From the NCBI GenBank assembly GCA_028583405.1, contig CM053256.1:19145534-19209533 (forward strand): DNA of 64,000 nt, in the 5' to 3' direction. This document shows, piece after piece, positions 23,030-39,687 of the stretch. The notes beneath the pieces were generated by a model, which saw nothing but the letters and a program-made list of their open reading frames with translations, was not told the DNA's origin and did not search any database. Every line of letters starts with the position of its first letter. Positions within the stretch are counted from its first letter, which is position 1. Source of the stretch: Pogonophryne albipinna. Its lineage: Eukaryota; Chordata; Actinopteri; Perciformes; Artedidraconidae. The translations under genes were made by a program, and so were the position numbers.

Positions 23030-24535
23030 AGTGACGCAACACTTTTGGAGAGAGAGGACGCTGGCGTTGTCTGTTCGCCGCTTCTCTGTCCGAAAATGTA
23101 TCTGCCGAGTTTTGGACCAACGTTTCTACCTCAGTTTCCATACGTTCAGTGGCTTGCACACGCTGTTCTGGACACTTTTGTAACACCCGATCGCAACTTT
23201 TTACGGATGCTCCGCTTCTGACCTGTCCACCCTGCTACACCTGCTAATGTTGCTCCTGCTTCAGGCTAACACTATCGCTAACGTTAGTGGCTCCATCTGA
23301 CGACAAGCCCGATTCTCCGTCTCATTTTCCCGTTTTGAGTCCCGATCCTGCTTCACTGTATCACCTGCTTAGCTGCTGTTTGATTTTGTTCTGCCACAAA
23401 AGACACAACAACGGTCCTCTCCACCCAGCCAGTCTGACGGCGATCAGAAGCTAGCCTAGTTCTACCTGCTCAGGCTAGCCTGCTCTGGCCACCACCGGTG
23501 CTCCTCTGCAGCAAACTTCTTCAACTTCCACCATCTCTCCTCAGTGCTGTCCGTCCTTGAGTCGCTTCCTGGACAGGCTGCCTGCTGTCCTGGTTCATCT
23601 GTACTCTTGGCTGATAGCGCATTCTCCCGGCCGATCCGCGACCACAGCTAACGCTGTGCTAACGTTAGCATCATACCATCGTGATGCTTCGTTACTCCGC
23701 CTCGCAACTTTTTAGGATCAACCACATCACTACACCCCCTCTATGTCTGTCAGTCATTGAATACCTTGGGCTGTTACGAGTTGGCAGACCCAGGTATGTC
23801 CATAGAGGTTCCAAACGTGGGTTTGTTTACACCGGCTCAGCTCACACTATCCCAACTGTGTGGTCCCGGCGCCCCGTCACCGCCCACTTACGTCATCACA
23901 ACAAACCACACGTGTGCAGTGTTAACCTGAAGCCCTTGGCCTGTGTTGATGGCATCACTGTTTTACCAGCCATTGCAACAGATAACAACTCCCACACATT
24001 CATGTTGTTAAATACCCGCTCCCTTAACAACAAAGCATCACTTATTAATGAAATCATCATTGATAGGAAATTAGATTTTCTCTGCCTCACTGAGACATGG
24101 CAAAACCAACAGGACTTCCTCACACTCAACCTAGCCACCCCCCCCCCATGTTATGCTTATCTCCAACAGCCCCGCTCCATTGGTCGTGGTGGTGGGCTGG
24201 CAGTCATCCACAGAGCAGATATCCCTGTCAAACAGCTGCTTGTGACGAATAAAATCTCACTTGAGTGCATTGCCTTCTCAGTGGCTGCCCCCTCAAAGCA
24301 GCAGGTCGTCCTCATTTACCGCCCCCCCAAACCTTCCACCTCATTCATGTCTGAGTTGTCTGAGCTTCTCACCTCAATCTGCTCCATGTCCCCATCCACA
24401 CTACTGCTAGGTGATTTTAACATCCACGTGGACTCCAGCACCTGCACCTTTGCCGCTGAGTTTCTGTCACTATTGGAGTGCTTTAACATCACGCAGCATG
24501 TCCAAGGTCCCACCCACACTAAGGGCCACACCTTG
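23030..24535 (+). mobile_element. LINE 5' part with AP-endonuclease domain, truncated
   Basis: An open frame from 23681 has the apurinic-endonuclease-like domain of a non-LTR retrotransposon in order. It contains LLNTRSLNNKASL (Asn111), DFLCLTETW (Glu138), GRGGGLAVIHR, IYRPPKP, LLGDFNIHVD (Asp245, Asn247) and PTHTKGHTL (His279, His283). Homology stops at 24535 just before the expected catalytic Asp of the GHTLD motif, so the copy is 3' truncated and lacks reverse transcriptase. The sequence from about 23030 to 23680 is CpG-rich leader. Its orientation and style fit Rex1/L2-group elements. In life the domain nicks target DNA to prime reverse transcription. Confidence 0.8.
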
Positions 24536-24772
24536 CGTGTCTTCACTTGCAGAGAGAAGCAATCAGCTTCATGTGTGTCCAGATAGTGTCCAGAGCTGGC
24601 TGCCATTACAAGTAGTGGTTTGGGATTGTAGCAATGCAGTTGCAGTTGTTTTGCAATTTACTTGATATATGTTGCAATGCAGGCATGTGTTCAATTGTTT
24701 ATAGCCTGCATTTATTTTGTGATTAGACTTTTATAAATCATTTAACTAGTGAAACACTTGATGTGTTATCTT

Positions 24773-24925
<153 letters not shown>

Positions 24926-25162
24926 TCTGAAATGCACTTCAAATGATCACTTGATTTCCCTTTGATATTTTGTTTAGGTACAGTGTTACTTGCAGCTAAT
25001 TGATTGATTGTTTTATGGGTATTCTGTGTTGAGATGGTGCAAATATTTTTAATACATATCTAATATCTTTCTAATACATTTCTCTTGTGTTGTTCTTTCA
25101 CATAACTAAGACTATAGAAGTGTAAAAAATAGGCTACGTCAGATTTTTCCAAGGGACATACA

Positions 25163-25209
25163 TGTCAAATCAAGTCAATTTTTATTTATATAGCCCAAAA
25201 TCACAAATC
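25163..25209 (-). mobile_element. LINE 3' tail fragment
   Basis: The stretch 'aatttttatttatatagccc', followed by 'aaaatcacaaat', is the complement of the Rex1-type tail seen at 22795-22829 ('atttgtgatattgggctata'). Only the last about 45 bp are present, as in extremely 5'-truncated insertions. Confidence 0.65.
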
Positions 25210-25382
25210 AGAATGAGGGGGTCCTTGGTGTATTCTCTATCTTGTAAGGGGTCCTTGGCTGAAAAACAATTGAGAACCTCTGCCTTAGTGAATACATGCT
25301 CGGTCCAAATCACTGTAAAATAATTATTTATTACTAAATAATTATTATAGTATGTATTTTTTTCATTTTTATCACACTTACC

Positions 25383-25760
25383 CATGTATGCAAGTGCTGT
25401 ATAAATACAAAAACTATTTTAGTTCATAAATTAAGAAAGGTAGAATGAAAATAATGATGTGTGGTGATCAAAAACAAGATATTTAATGAATACTTGGAAT
25501 ATTAAATTATTAAATAAATTCATTTCCAAAAATATAGCTAAGAAACACTCAGCCATGCATCAAATAACATTGTAGGTCAATACGGGTCATTTTTTGTACC
25601 CATGTTGTCCCTTAGAAGGGTAGTGATACAAAAATGATTTTTATTCAAAAAGTAAGAAAGGAAAAATGAAAGTAAGAATTTGTGATGATCATAAACAAGT
25701 TAATTGAGGAATACCTGGAATTCTGAATTATTAAAGTAATTAGTTGCAAAGATATTTACA
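25383..25760. repeat. Diverged tandem pair near the right end of piggyBac
   Basis: The segment 25383-25520 ('caaaaactattttagttcat', 'aagaaaggtagaatgaaa', 'gtgatcaaaaacaag') is repeated in diverged form at 25598-25760 ('caaaaatgatttttattcaa', 'aagaaaggaaaaatgaaa', 'tgatcataaacaag'). The period is about 210 bp. Subterminal repeats often serve as transposase sites, but that is an inference here. Confidence 0.7.
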
Positions 25761-25812
25761 ATTAAAACTCACTCGGGTCACTTTTGACCCATGTTGTGTA
25801 TCAAAGGGTTAC

Positions 25813-26995
25813 AAAATAATAATCTAGATGCTTCAGTAATGAAAAATTACAGGCCCATATCAAACCTCCCATTTCTAGGTAAAATCATTGAAAAAGTAGT
25901 TTTTCAACAGTTTATATAATTTTTTTGATGGGTTCCAGTCAGGCTTTCGTCCAAACCACAGCACTGAGACTGCTCTTGTAAAGGTCTTCAATGACATCCA
26001 CTTAAACACAGACAATGGAAGAACTTCAGTGTTAGTATTATTAGATCTCAGTGCTGCGTTTGACACTGTTGACCACAGCATATTACTAGACCGACTGGAA
26101 AACTGGGTGGGACTTTCGGAAACAGTTCTAAATTGGTTTGAATCCTACTTAAAGGACAGAAACAACTTTGTTTCTATGGGTAAATACACATCTGAGTTGA
26201 CAAATATGGCATGTGGGGTTCCTCAAGGCTCCATCTTGGGGCCTCTTCTCTTTATCATCTACATGCTACCACTGGCTCAGATAATGAAGAACAACAAAAT
26301 AAGTTACCATAGCTATGCGGATGACACACAAATTTACGTAACCATTTCACCAGGAGACTATGCTCCAATTCAAACACTGAGTAAGTGCATTGAACAAATC
26401 AATGACTGGATGAGTCAGAACTTTCTCCAATTAAACAAAGATAAAACTGAGGTAATGGTTTTTGGAGCCAAGGCAGAACGTATAAAAGTTAGCGCTGAGC
26501 TTCAGTCTGCAATATTCAAAACAACAGAGAGAGCCAGAAATCTAGGTGTAGTCATGGACTCTGAACTGAGTTTCAACCGTCACATTAAAACAGTCAGGGA
26601 CGGGTCAGCTTTCTGTCCCCAGAGTCAGAACCAAACATGGAGAAGCAGCGTTCAGTTATTATGCTCCAAATATCTGGAACAAACTCCCAGAAACCTGCAG
26701 GTCCGCTGCAACTCTTATTACTTTTAAATCCAGGCTGAAGACTTTTCTTTTTGCCGCTGCTTTTAATTGATATATTCATATCTTAAACTGCACTGTAACT
26801 TTTATTATCTTTGCTTTTTATCTTTGCTTTTAAATGAGTGTTTTTAAATGTCATTTTATATCATTGCTGTTAAATGAGTGTTTCTAGATATCATTTTATA
26901 ATATGTTTCTTAATGCTCTTAATGTCTTTCATTTTTGTAAAGCACTTTGAATTGCCTTGTGTTGAAAGGTGCTATATAAATAAACTTGCCTTGAT
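25813..26995 (+). mobile_element. L2-like LINE, downstream half with reverse transcriptase
   Basis: This continues the LINE interrupted at 10756. It reads NNLDASV, NYRPISNLPFLGKIIEKVV, a short frame-broken patch, then FQSGFRPNHSTETALVKVFN and an open frame 26029-26727. That frame has LLDLSAAFDTVDH (motif A), GVPQGSILGPLLF (motif B) and YADD (motif C, residues 96-99). After HIKTV (about 26595) roughly a hundred codons are deleted. The carboxyl end resumes in another frame as AFSYYAPNIWNKLPE and LKTFLFAAAFN before a stop at about 26769. The tail ends 'gctatataaataaacttgcc' near 26995. It is inactive, though the catalytic motifs that remain are intact. Confidence 0.9.
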
Positions 26996-31127
<4,132 letters not shown>

Positions 31128-31547
31128 CTACTCTGATGCAGTTGTTGCATCTGACACAGTATTATCCCTTACCACACCATCGGTAGTGGCTGCCATTATC
31201 GCTTTGGTAAAGAGTTTGTTCTTTTTAACACATACCCAAGCCACCAGAGTAGGTGATAGTTGCCTTAGGGTAGAGCGAGAACAACGGAGGACAGGATATT
31301 TTTCTAGGGAACATCTAAACCCGACAGATTTCATCAAAGATGGGAAGCTTTGTTTATTCCTTTGTTTATGCCTCTGCAGGTTATAGCACTTTGCTACCAA
31401 AGCGCACTGATTGCAGAGCACACACAAAGGCTTGCCCTCAGCAATTCCAATGTACATGTTATTTCTAAATGTAGTCGCTGTTGAGTTGACGGCATGAACC
31501 TTTCTTTTCTGCAGGGTTGATAGTGACATTTTGCCATCTGGTATCAA
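31128..31547 (-). pseudogene. hAT transposase remnant (zinc-finger region)
   Basis: A 139-codon open frame contains KMSLSTLQKRKVHAVN, GKPLCVLCNQCALVAKCYNL with a C-x2-C pair and QRHK, then RSTLRQLSPTLVAWVCVKKN and KLFTKAIM. This order matches the amino part of hAT transposases of the GTF2IRD2/EPM2AIP1-like group: zinc finger, then the 'SYXXSWxLAKNKKPFT' region. The second zinc-binding histidine position is not clear, and the RNase-H-like core is absent. No terminal repeats were found. It is a degraded fragment on the - strand. Confidence 0.6.
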
Positions 31548-34500
31548 AACGTAACAATATAAAACAAATTGCCGATGGGTTTCTTTTTGAGTAAGATAGT
31601 TTTGGTTTTATATATACCTTGTAGCTAGCTACAAGCTGTGACAACAGCAATTGCAGAGGAAGTCTCTGGTCAGCCAAACGGCATGGTATTTACAGCACAG
31701 GCATGCCTACAGTGTTTCACTCATATTAATGTAAGATCTCTACACCTGTATCTTCCTTATTCCTTTAAGGGATGTTTTGGAAAGGTTGTGTAAGATTAAA
31801 TAACTACAAGCTATTAGAAAATATCCTCATCAGTCACTGGAGCAATTATCTTTGGTCTCAACAAGATCGTAATCTGTCATTTTAATGATCCCCTGTTACC
31901 CAACAGTAAATGGGATGTGAATAATGGTTAACGTGCAGGAAGGCAAACTTGCTAAACTGCCATACAGGATGTTAACAAGATGGGGGGATTTTTAACTGAC
32001 CTCCAGTGGTACCTGTTTATAAACCAAGGTGTCCAGTTGCAGTCAGCCTGAATGCACTAGATTCCTTCCTGCTAATTTATCATGGACCATGTCAAAACAG
32101 CACGATGGAGAGACACTTGTTCCTTCCAAACTGGGTTTAGATTCAGAAATATTTCAGGTGCCACACCACATACAGTGACACAAGCCTCCAAAGGACACCC
32201 TCGGACAACTTTTTAGGGGTCCTGAAATGAAAAGACGCAGGAGGAATGACCCATTTCAGCTCTGAAATTGTGTGAGAATTGATTCCAGCCCAGCCTAAGG
32301 TAAGCGAGGAGGAAACCGCTGAGAGTTTGAGAAAATGTACAACGCTTGGCCTTGGCCCGTGACTCTCTGGCAGAGGGTTTTGAGAGCATCAACCTGATTT
32401 TCTCTAAATCACTTACCTGCAGGCAATCATGCCCTTACCCTGTTATGGCTGCTTTGAGCTTACTCTCTATCACACTCTCGCAATATCAGGTTGGCAGTTG
32501 CATCCGTGCGGTGTAGCATCACCCCAGATGGCTTGGGAGAAATTGAATTAAAAATACTGCAGAAGATCTTGGATGTTAACCACTGCCTTGTTGTTTATTG
32601 ATGTGCGTGTGATCATCTCTGCTGCGGCTCAGCGTCTCACCATGAGACTCAGTTAAGAATCCGTGGATATGTGTCCTGCTGGTTTGATTTACACAGCACT
32701 TGTCATGCACTGTGTTATGTGTGGTTCAGGTCACAGGTGGAGGCAGCGAATCATTGTGCCAAAATAATGTGATTGAATGTCAGTGGGCTTGCTGCTCCCC
32801 TCAAAGCAAATAAATGGACACCAAATGACGCGGTTTGAGGCTCAGGCATCAACATCTGTTATAATCAAAATGCATGTGGAAAGGAAAAATGAGGTGAAAA
32901 CCAAAACAAATAAAAATAAGTAATGTATTTCTACTGCATGATTAAATGTGTTGTTTGCAGTCTCGGCTGGGGGAGGATGTTGTAGTTCATACCCCTATAA
33001 GGTCAGTGACTTCTGCTCCTCTTTGACAGTATGCATCCGTATTAACAGTGTGAAGCACGTCGTTAGAAACAGTCAAGTACACCAAGATGTCATCTCTTCA
33101 ACACTGGTGCTCGTGAAACTTTCAAAGTCAACTGTGCAGTTATTTTTGCTTCAGAAGGAGGAGAGATCAGAAAAGTGACACCCACGGAATGACTATACAT
33201 GATGCTGCTCCTATGGCAAAGTATAACCAAGTTGGATGAGAGTCAAATGGATAATAAATTAAGCCTGGGGAAAAACAAAACGGATTCACAAATGAAATAG
33301 GGCGCATTGATCACTTTTTCACAGCATGTACATAATTGAACAGTGCTTAGCATGGAGCCCATGGAAGCATTTCACACTGTGCGTTGCCACACTATAACAT
33401 ATCTTAGAATATAATGGCACTGTTACACTGACAGAGGTTTTATTACCATGTTGTGTCACTGACAGCTTCTTCTTTCAATGGTTTCTATTGGAATCAGATA
33501 TACGCTGTGTTCTCGCCATCAAACCTCCGATAAACATCGACTGGATTGTGCCAAAATACATTGCAAGATCAAGTGAACTGAGAATGCCCCGGAGTACATT
33601 CAGGAAGTTGTATATAGTTGCAGAAGGAAAAATGTAGTGCAGGACAAAAAAACTGAGCTGGCTGAGCTGAATCTTTTATCTTTTATGGGTTGAGCTACAT
33701 TGTGTATCATGGGACCAGAACAAAAGGCAAACAAGGGTCAAAGGCTTACGTCTCACTGCAGATAGAGGAAACATAAGATGTTTATGGGCCAGAGCAAGAT
33801 GTTTGGGACAGATAAGCAGCACGGAAAAAAATAACCTAAACAGGATGCAGAGAATGAAAGAACAACGTTCAACTTGCTAAATCATGTGATGAATACCTCC
33901 CAGGTAAAAGAATGTTCACTACATAAGTCCTACTGTTGCACAGCATGAAAATAAACACACTTAAGTTAGATGCTGGCAGAGATCGATGGGTGAACAGGCC
34001 GGCTATGGTAAATATATAGAATAAGGTGGATGCATAAGCGTGCTGAATGTTTACCTGCGATACAGGTATATTCAAAGGCACATCCGTCATTCTAAGGACA
34101 CACACTGAGACAGAGGTGTGGAGTACATGAGTGAACATCAAAGGGGGAGGGCGCTATTAGCATTTATCTTTCAGATTCACAGCTGGGAGATGAGGTGCTC
34201 TTTAATTGTGGCTTTGTCTATTGTAGGTCACAAGCTTACCATCAATCACTGAGCGGGTAACCTGGCAGCTCCTGACTTAAAGGAACAGAGGGAGGCAGAT
34301 CATGAATTATAATAAAGCCAGAAAAAGTACGAGATTCAAGGTTTCAACAGAGATCAAAGATAACAATTCTTGTACTTGTAGAAGTGAATAAGAAGCAACA
34401 GGCACATAACAACTGCATTAGAGGTCACAAACTGCATGTGTGCTCCAGAAAATACTAAAAACAAGAAGTCCTGTGTGTTTGTCCTAAGTCTTACTGATGC

Positions 34501-37500
34501 ACAGCGGGTGTCTGATGTACAACAGTAGCAGGTCAACGCTGTAGTCTTCAAAACCACGGGGTACAGAATCTGTATGAGATCGACCTTTATCTAGCTGAGG
34601 TCACAGACTCCAAGACTACTGCAGATGTATTTTTGATCCAGGACATTGTGAGTAAAGATCTTATAGAATATTAAACCTGCAATAATCAATCTTTAGCTAA
34701 ATGCTTCATGTTCAGTTGCAAACTTGCTAACTATGAAGGACTCCTTTGAGAAAACAGGCAGTCATTTGAGCCGTTGTTAATATAAAAACATATTGATTAT
34801 AGGTGATTTGAATTAATTAGTTGACATTTTAGGAAATAAACGCATTTGCACTACTGAAAAAAGACGATCAAAAAATGTCCCCATTCATATTTATAGGTTT
34901 TATGGAGCTACAGCCAGCAGTAGATTAGCTTAGCTTAGCATGAAGACAGTTTATCAGTAACACCTTCCAGTACTTTAAAGCATATTAAGCTGTTAAACCC
35001 TTATTTTTTCCTTTAATCCATATACAAACAAAAAGTAATAAAATACAAGTTATAGTTTTACAGGAAAGTTAATTTTTGAAGACTTAAACAGATTAAACAC
35101 TTGCTGGAGAGCTAGGCTAGCTGTTTCCTGCAGCCTACTGTCTTTTTGCCAATAATTATCAAAACTATTGTTTTAACTAGCATACAAGGGAATGCAACAC
35201 CAAAATCCACATGAGAACTTGGGCATCAGTCAGAAAACGATGCATGAAGTTTAAAAAGAGCAAAGAAACAAACGTATACGAGCAAATACCCTTGAATCAC
35301 AAACAAACACAAATAACACACTAAATAAATGGACCAAAAAGGAGTTACTTTACACATCCATGTAGACCTGCGAAACCAAGACATCAATAAAACGTAATTT
35401 ATTGTTTGTAACTGCTAAGGCCGAATGTGAGTATCCATAACAGAGAGACAAAGCCCAGCGGAAGATTACACGCAACATGCGATTGATCTCCAGCAGAAGG
35501 ACATCCAGTACATTTGTCTTAGTGGCTTGGGGATAAGACGAGACATAAGTGATGGAGTGGGATGACAACAATGCACCGTAGCCTTGCCTGAAGCCCACGG
35601 AGGCATGTGACAGACAGGGTATCATGCTCCGAAAGCATTCTTGAAAGGCTTCTGTTGCTGCTGATGTGGGGATTAAACCAGCCTCATAATGGCCTGTGGG
35701 ATTTGTGCCACTGGCGGGTGACAGCCATCGAATTGGGTGGCAGGGAGAGACAAACTGCAACCAGAACACAGCGCACAATCTATACAGTTGCCAATCACAG
35801 CGCACATCTATTGACCACGGAGAAACAAAGAGAGAGATAAGGAAAGTATACGGAGCTGCTTGAATGGCAGGTGGTGCGTTGCTATGTGGTTGTTCCGACT
35901 CATGTGAATAATCCCATACGAACTCCTCTTCCTGCATCTGCCCTCCTTTCTGCTCTTGTTTTGGGGATTTGCAAGATTATTTTTCCACGAGAACTACTTT
36001 ACATCCTCAACAGCTACTCCATACAGGATCCACAGTTGCCATGGCAATATTTATTGTAGAAAAAAAGAGAGGGGGAGAGTGAGGGAGCGGGAAAAAAATA
36101 AGTATTCAGAGTTGACAGGGAAATAACTGGTTTCATTATATTCAGCCAGCTGATTCTCTCTATCACCGATGACAGGGCGACGGCAGGCCGGGTTAAAGAG
36201 CTTCTGTTTGTGTTTGAGCGGTAATACATTACTGCTGGGGTCAGGGCTGAACAGGCCGCACTCCCTGATTAAATGAGACCAAACTTATATCCCCCTGACA
36301 TCTCCCAGCCTCCTTCTCAGGAATCTGAATTCACAGACAAATCCCATAATCCTAATTAAGTATTTCCTCCTATTGCAGCGTACAAAACCCCTGGCTGTTT
36401 ACACAGCTAAAGCCCTCATTCGGTTCCCATGCTCAGTTCAAACACAGAGTTTTGCGTAATCTCTGCAAATGCTGAAGAGAAATGTGACATCACAGAAAGC
36501 GATAAATAATTATAATTTGGAGAGCAAATAGAATCACTTTAGAAGGCTAGGAGGAAAGTTAAATCGGAGGTATTGCGTCAGCAGTCCACAGACTCAGCCA
36601 TGGAGCTGTGGGGGAAAAATGTTGTATCCTATTTGAGGATGTCATTCTAATTTTCACCGACTCACAGTTGTCTCACGGTCAATTGAGCGGCACAGTGTGG
36701 GAGAGCAAATCTCCGATGCAGCTGCTGCAGAGCGCTTCTGTGTGCTGCTTTCTTCCAAGCAGTTTAACATTTCAAAACAAGCAGCACAATGAAGCAAAGA
36801 CACAGGGAACTTCTACATCCACATCAATACCTCGAGTGGGAGCAAAGGGTGAAGTCTCTGGACATATGAGGGGCACAGGCCTGAGTGGGACTCAACTAAA
36901 TCTCTAGACTGCATGTTTACTGCACACAGGATGTTTTTATGTAGACCTATCTTAATGTGTGAAAGTGCAGGGATCAACCATTAAAACGTTTATATATTCC
37001 AAAACGGGCTATACGTATTATTAATAAGGCTGGTTACTATAAGACAAAGCCCTTAAATATTTTAGTGTTTAATAAATATTGCAGATAATGCTCAGAGCTA
37101 AAACACAGTACGTTTTTTTATTCAATATGTGAATAAATATAATTTGACAGATGCTTGTAAGTTTGTGAGTACAAAAAGCTATTGCAAGGTTTTAAAAGGA
37201 GATGTATTTTTTGGGGGGGAGGGGTAGCATTTTGGAGCAGTGTTAATATAAATGTGTTTTGTAATTGTAACTTGCTTTTGGTTATGAAAAGGTTTATAGG
37301 TTCAAGCTTTACAATTTACAAAAGGTTTACGATTTTCAGGAATATTCATTATTTATACCACTATAGTTTTCATGTGATTTTATACTTTGAATAGGGTGTT
37401 ATTCAAAATGTATTGACTGTTTATACACTGATTGGGAATACTGGCAAAACAGATCTCACATCAGCCAAATACATCTGCTCACTGTGTTTTGAAGCTTGTT

Positions 37501-39137
37501 TTAGAAACCACACACATCAGCTTGCTCTGACTGTAATTTACTTGTTACATTCTATTAATAATCTATCATCGTTATCTCTGCTTAACAAACAGTCAACGGT
37601 TAATATCATGATTTATATGAGCGTGGAGTAATGTGCGCCAGTCTGACTCCCATGCATCTCTCTCTGCACTCTATTGCCCTTGAGCTCTTCTGTGACTACA
37701 TGATTCAATCCAAACTGCTCTCCACTCCAAACAAAACACTGTCACTTTAAATACAAGTTGAACCTCTGTCAGCGTGTTTGCACTCTGCAGGCGTGAGCGG
37801 CGCCTCCACACTGCTCCTGGTTCTGCTGAGGACACTTTAAGTGTTGTAATTCCTCACACATCTCACGATTAGGGACAAGGGAGGCTGTGCCCTCGCCAGC
37901 CCTCAAGGGCAACGTCCCCCACAGTGCTGCTCCAATAATTACAAAAAACACAGATTCACCTTAAGCAGAAGCCACTAATCAAAAGCCAATCAATACCTAC
38001 TAGGAAGAAATGCCTCTCATCATACAACACATCAATCACGAGACCAGGTGTGTTCCTTAATTAATGAATATCAGCCGAACCCTCTGTTGCGAATTCATAT
38101 TTCCCGTCCTGCCAGCTTGTCAGGGAAACAGGTTGTGATTTGGGGAAGAAATCATTTCGTGCTTGAGTGTCGCCATTCCAATAAGCGTTCATCATGTTGG
38201 TGGACTTGTAATTATTGTTAATGTCATTGTGCTGATGACAAGCAGGAGCACCACAAGTTATTGCTCGACCAGGCGGTGCTGATGACAAGCTAAATAACAT
38301 CATCCACTGAATTAGATGATGTTTAAGCACAGGTCGAGGAAGAACAACGGAGCACACAACAAGATGTAATTATTATACAATGAACCACAAACTGGCAGCT
38401 TCTTTATTAAATGGAGCGAGAGGAGACATCAGCTTCCTGTTGCAGGGTGGAGTGGACAGCGGTGACAGGCTCCACAAAATAAGCTGCTCTTTTATTACTA
38501 GAGTAGAAAGTCTTGGACGGGGGACCATCACCGAAACATGTGAGGTAATTTAGCTGATGTGAGCTGGATCTTGTTCAAGGACGCTCCACAGGACTGGTTA
38601 CTGATGAACACGCTTGATGCTGCGTCAAGCTACAAGTTATGTTTTTGTTAAGTGTCAGCAACTTTGTCAGGATTGCTGAAGGGCAGGACTAACAGGATTT
38701 CCCCTTTGGGTTTATTATGATGTTATTGTTTCATAAAAAGTGGAAGGTTTCTTTTTTTCTTTTAATTTCTCTTCAGTTGCTGATTTACAGGACTGCAGTG
38801 GATGTACTGTTTAGGTAAGGTGTAGTATCTTTCTAGGAGAAGCCGAGACTTGTTCAATGAAAATCAATACATCTCAACTTTATTTATCAAGGGCAGTTCT
38901 ATGCACCAGTCTCCCAGGTGAGTTCTGGTAATAAAACAAATCTAATAAAAACACATTTAGGGCTGGCTGCTTGTGGAAAGAATAACAATGTACTTGCATC
39001 TTTTAGCTTCATATTCCCCTATGTATGCCTACAGTAAATGATAGGACGGTTTAGCTTTAGCACCCAGAAATGGATGGCAAAGTTAGCATGCTAACACGCT
39101 AAACTAAGATGACAGTAGACAATCTGCACTTAAGTAG
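31548..39137. other. Long non-coding stretch, largely unique sequence
   Basis: No recognisable gene lies in this 7.6 kb. The longest open frame is 195 codons on the - strand (35350-35937). It has no recognised domain, a biased composition and no splice or start context. I saw few transposon signatures, in contrast to the regions on either side. If the neighbourhood follows the usual vertebrate order, this is DNA between eif3h and trps1. Confidence 0.45.
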
Positions 39138-39687
39138 TGCGCTTAAGACCTTCCTTTTTGATAAAGCTTATAGTAGGGCTGATTAGATTCAGGTTGTTCC
39201 TAGAGTCTCTAAAAGTACAATGGGAGCCAGAGCCTTTTCTAATCAAGCTCCACATTTGTGGAATCAGCTTCCAGTTTGTGTTCGGGCGGCAGACACCCTA
39301 TCCGTTTTTAAGAGTGCGCTTAAGACCTTCCTTTTTGATAAAGCTTATAGTTAGGGCTGATTAGATTCAGCCCCTAGTTTTGCTGATATAGGCTTAGTTT
39401 GTCGGGGGACATCTTACTTCTTCCTTCTCTCTGTCTATACCTGTGTACTCTCATGTTCCGATTAACCCAGCTTCCCCTAATGTCTTTCTTTTTGGTGTCT
39501 ATATACGCTGGGATCCGGAGTCATGGATGATCCTGCGGTCCTGTGTCCTGCATCGCGAGCCCTGGATCTTGAGTCGTGGCTGTGGTCCTGGATCATAGGT
39601 CCTGGATGGATATCCTCGTGGATTCATCTTCCTATTATACACACATGCATTTCCAAACATTTGGACTACCTATGTTGCAAATGTATT
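39138..39687 (+). mobile_element. Rearranged Rex1-like LINE 3' fragment
   Basis: 39138-39190 equals the 'gcgcttaagaccttcctttt' end-of-ORF segment of the copy at 22190-22247. 39191-39687 then restarts about 180 bp further upstream and runs through the stop codon into the 3' UTR, matching 22068-22568 with only a few substitutions. The order is therefore a partial direct duplication within the element. The tail is missing because the inverted-end element at 39688 abuts it. Confidence 0.85.
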
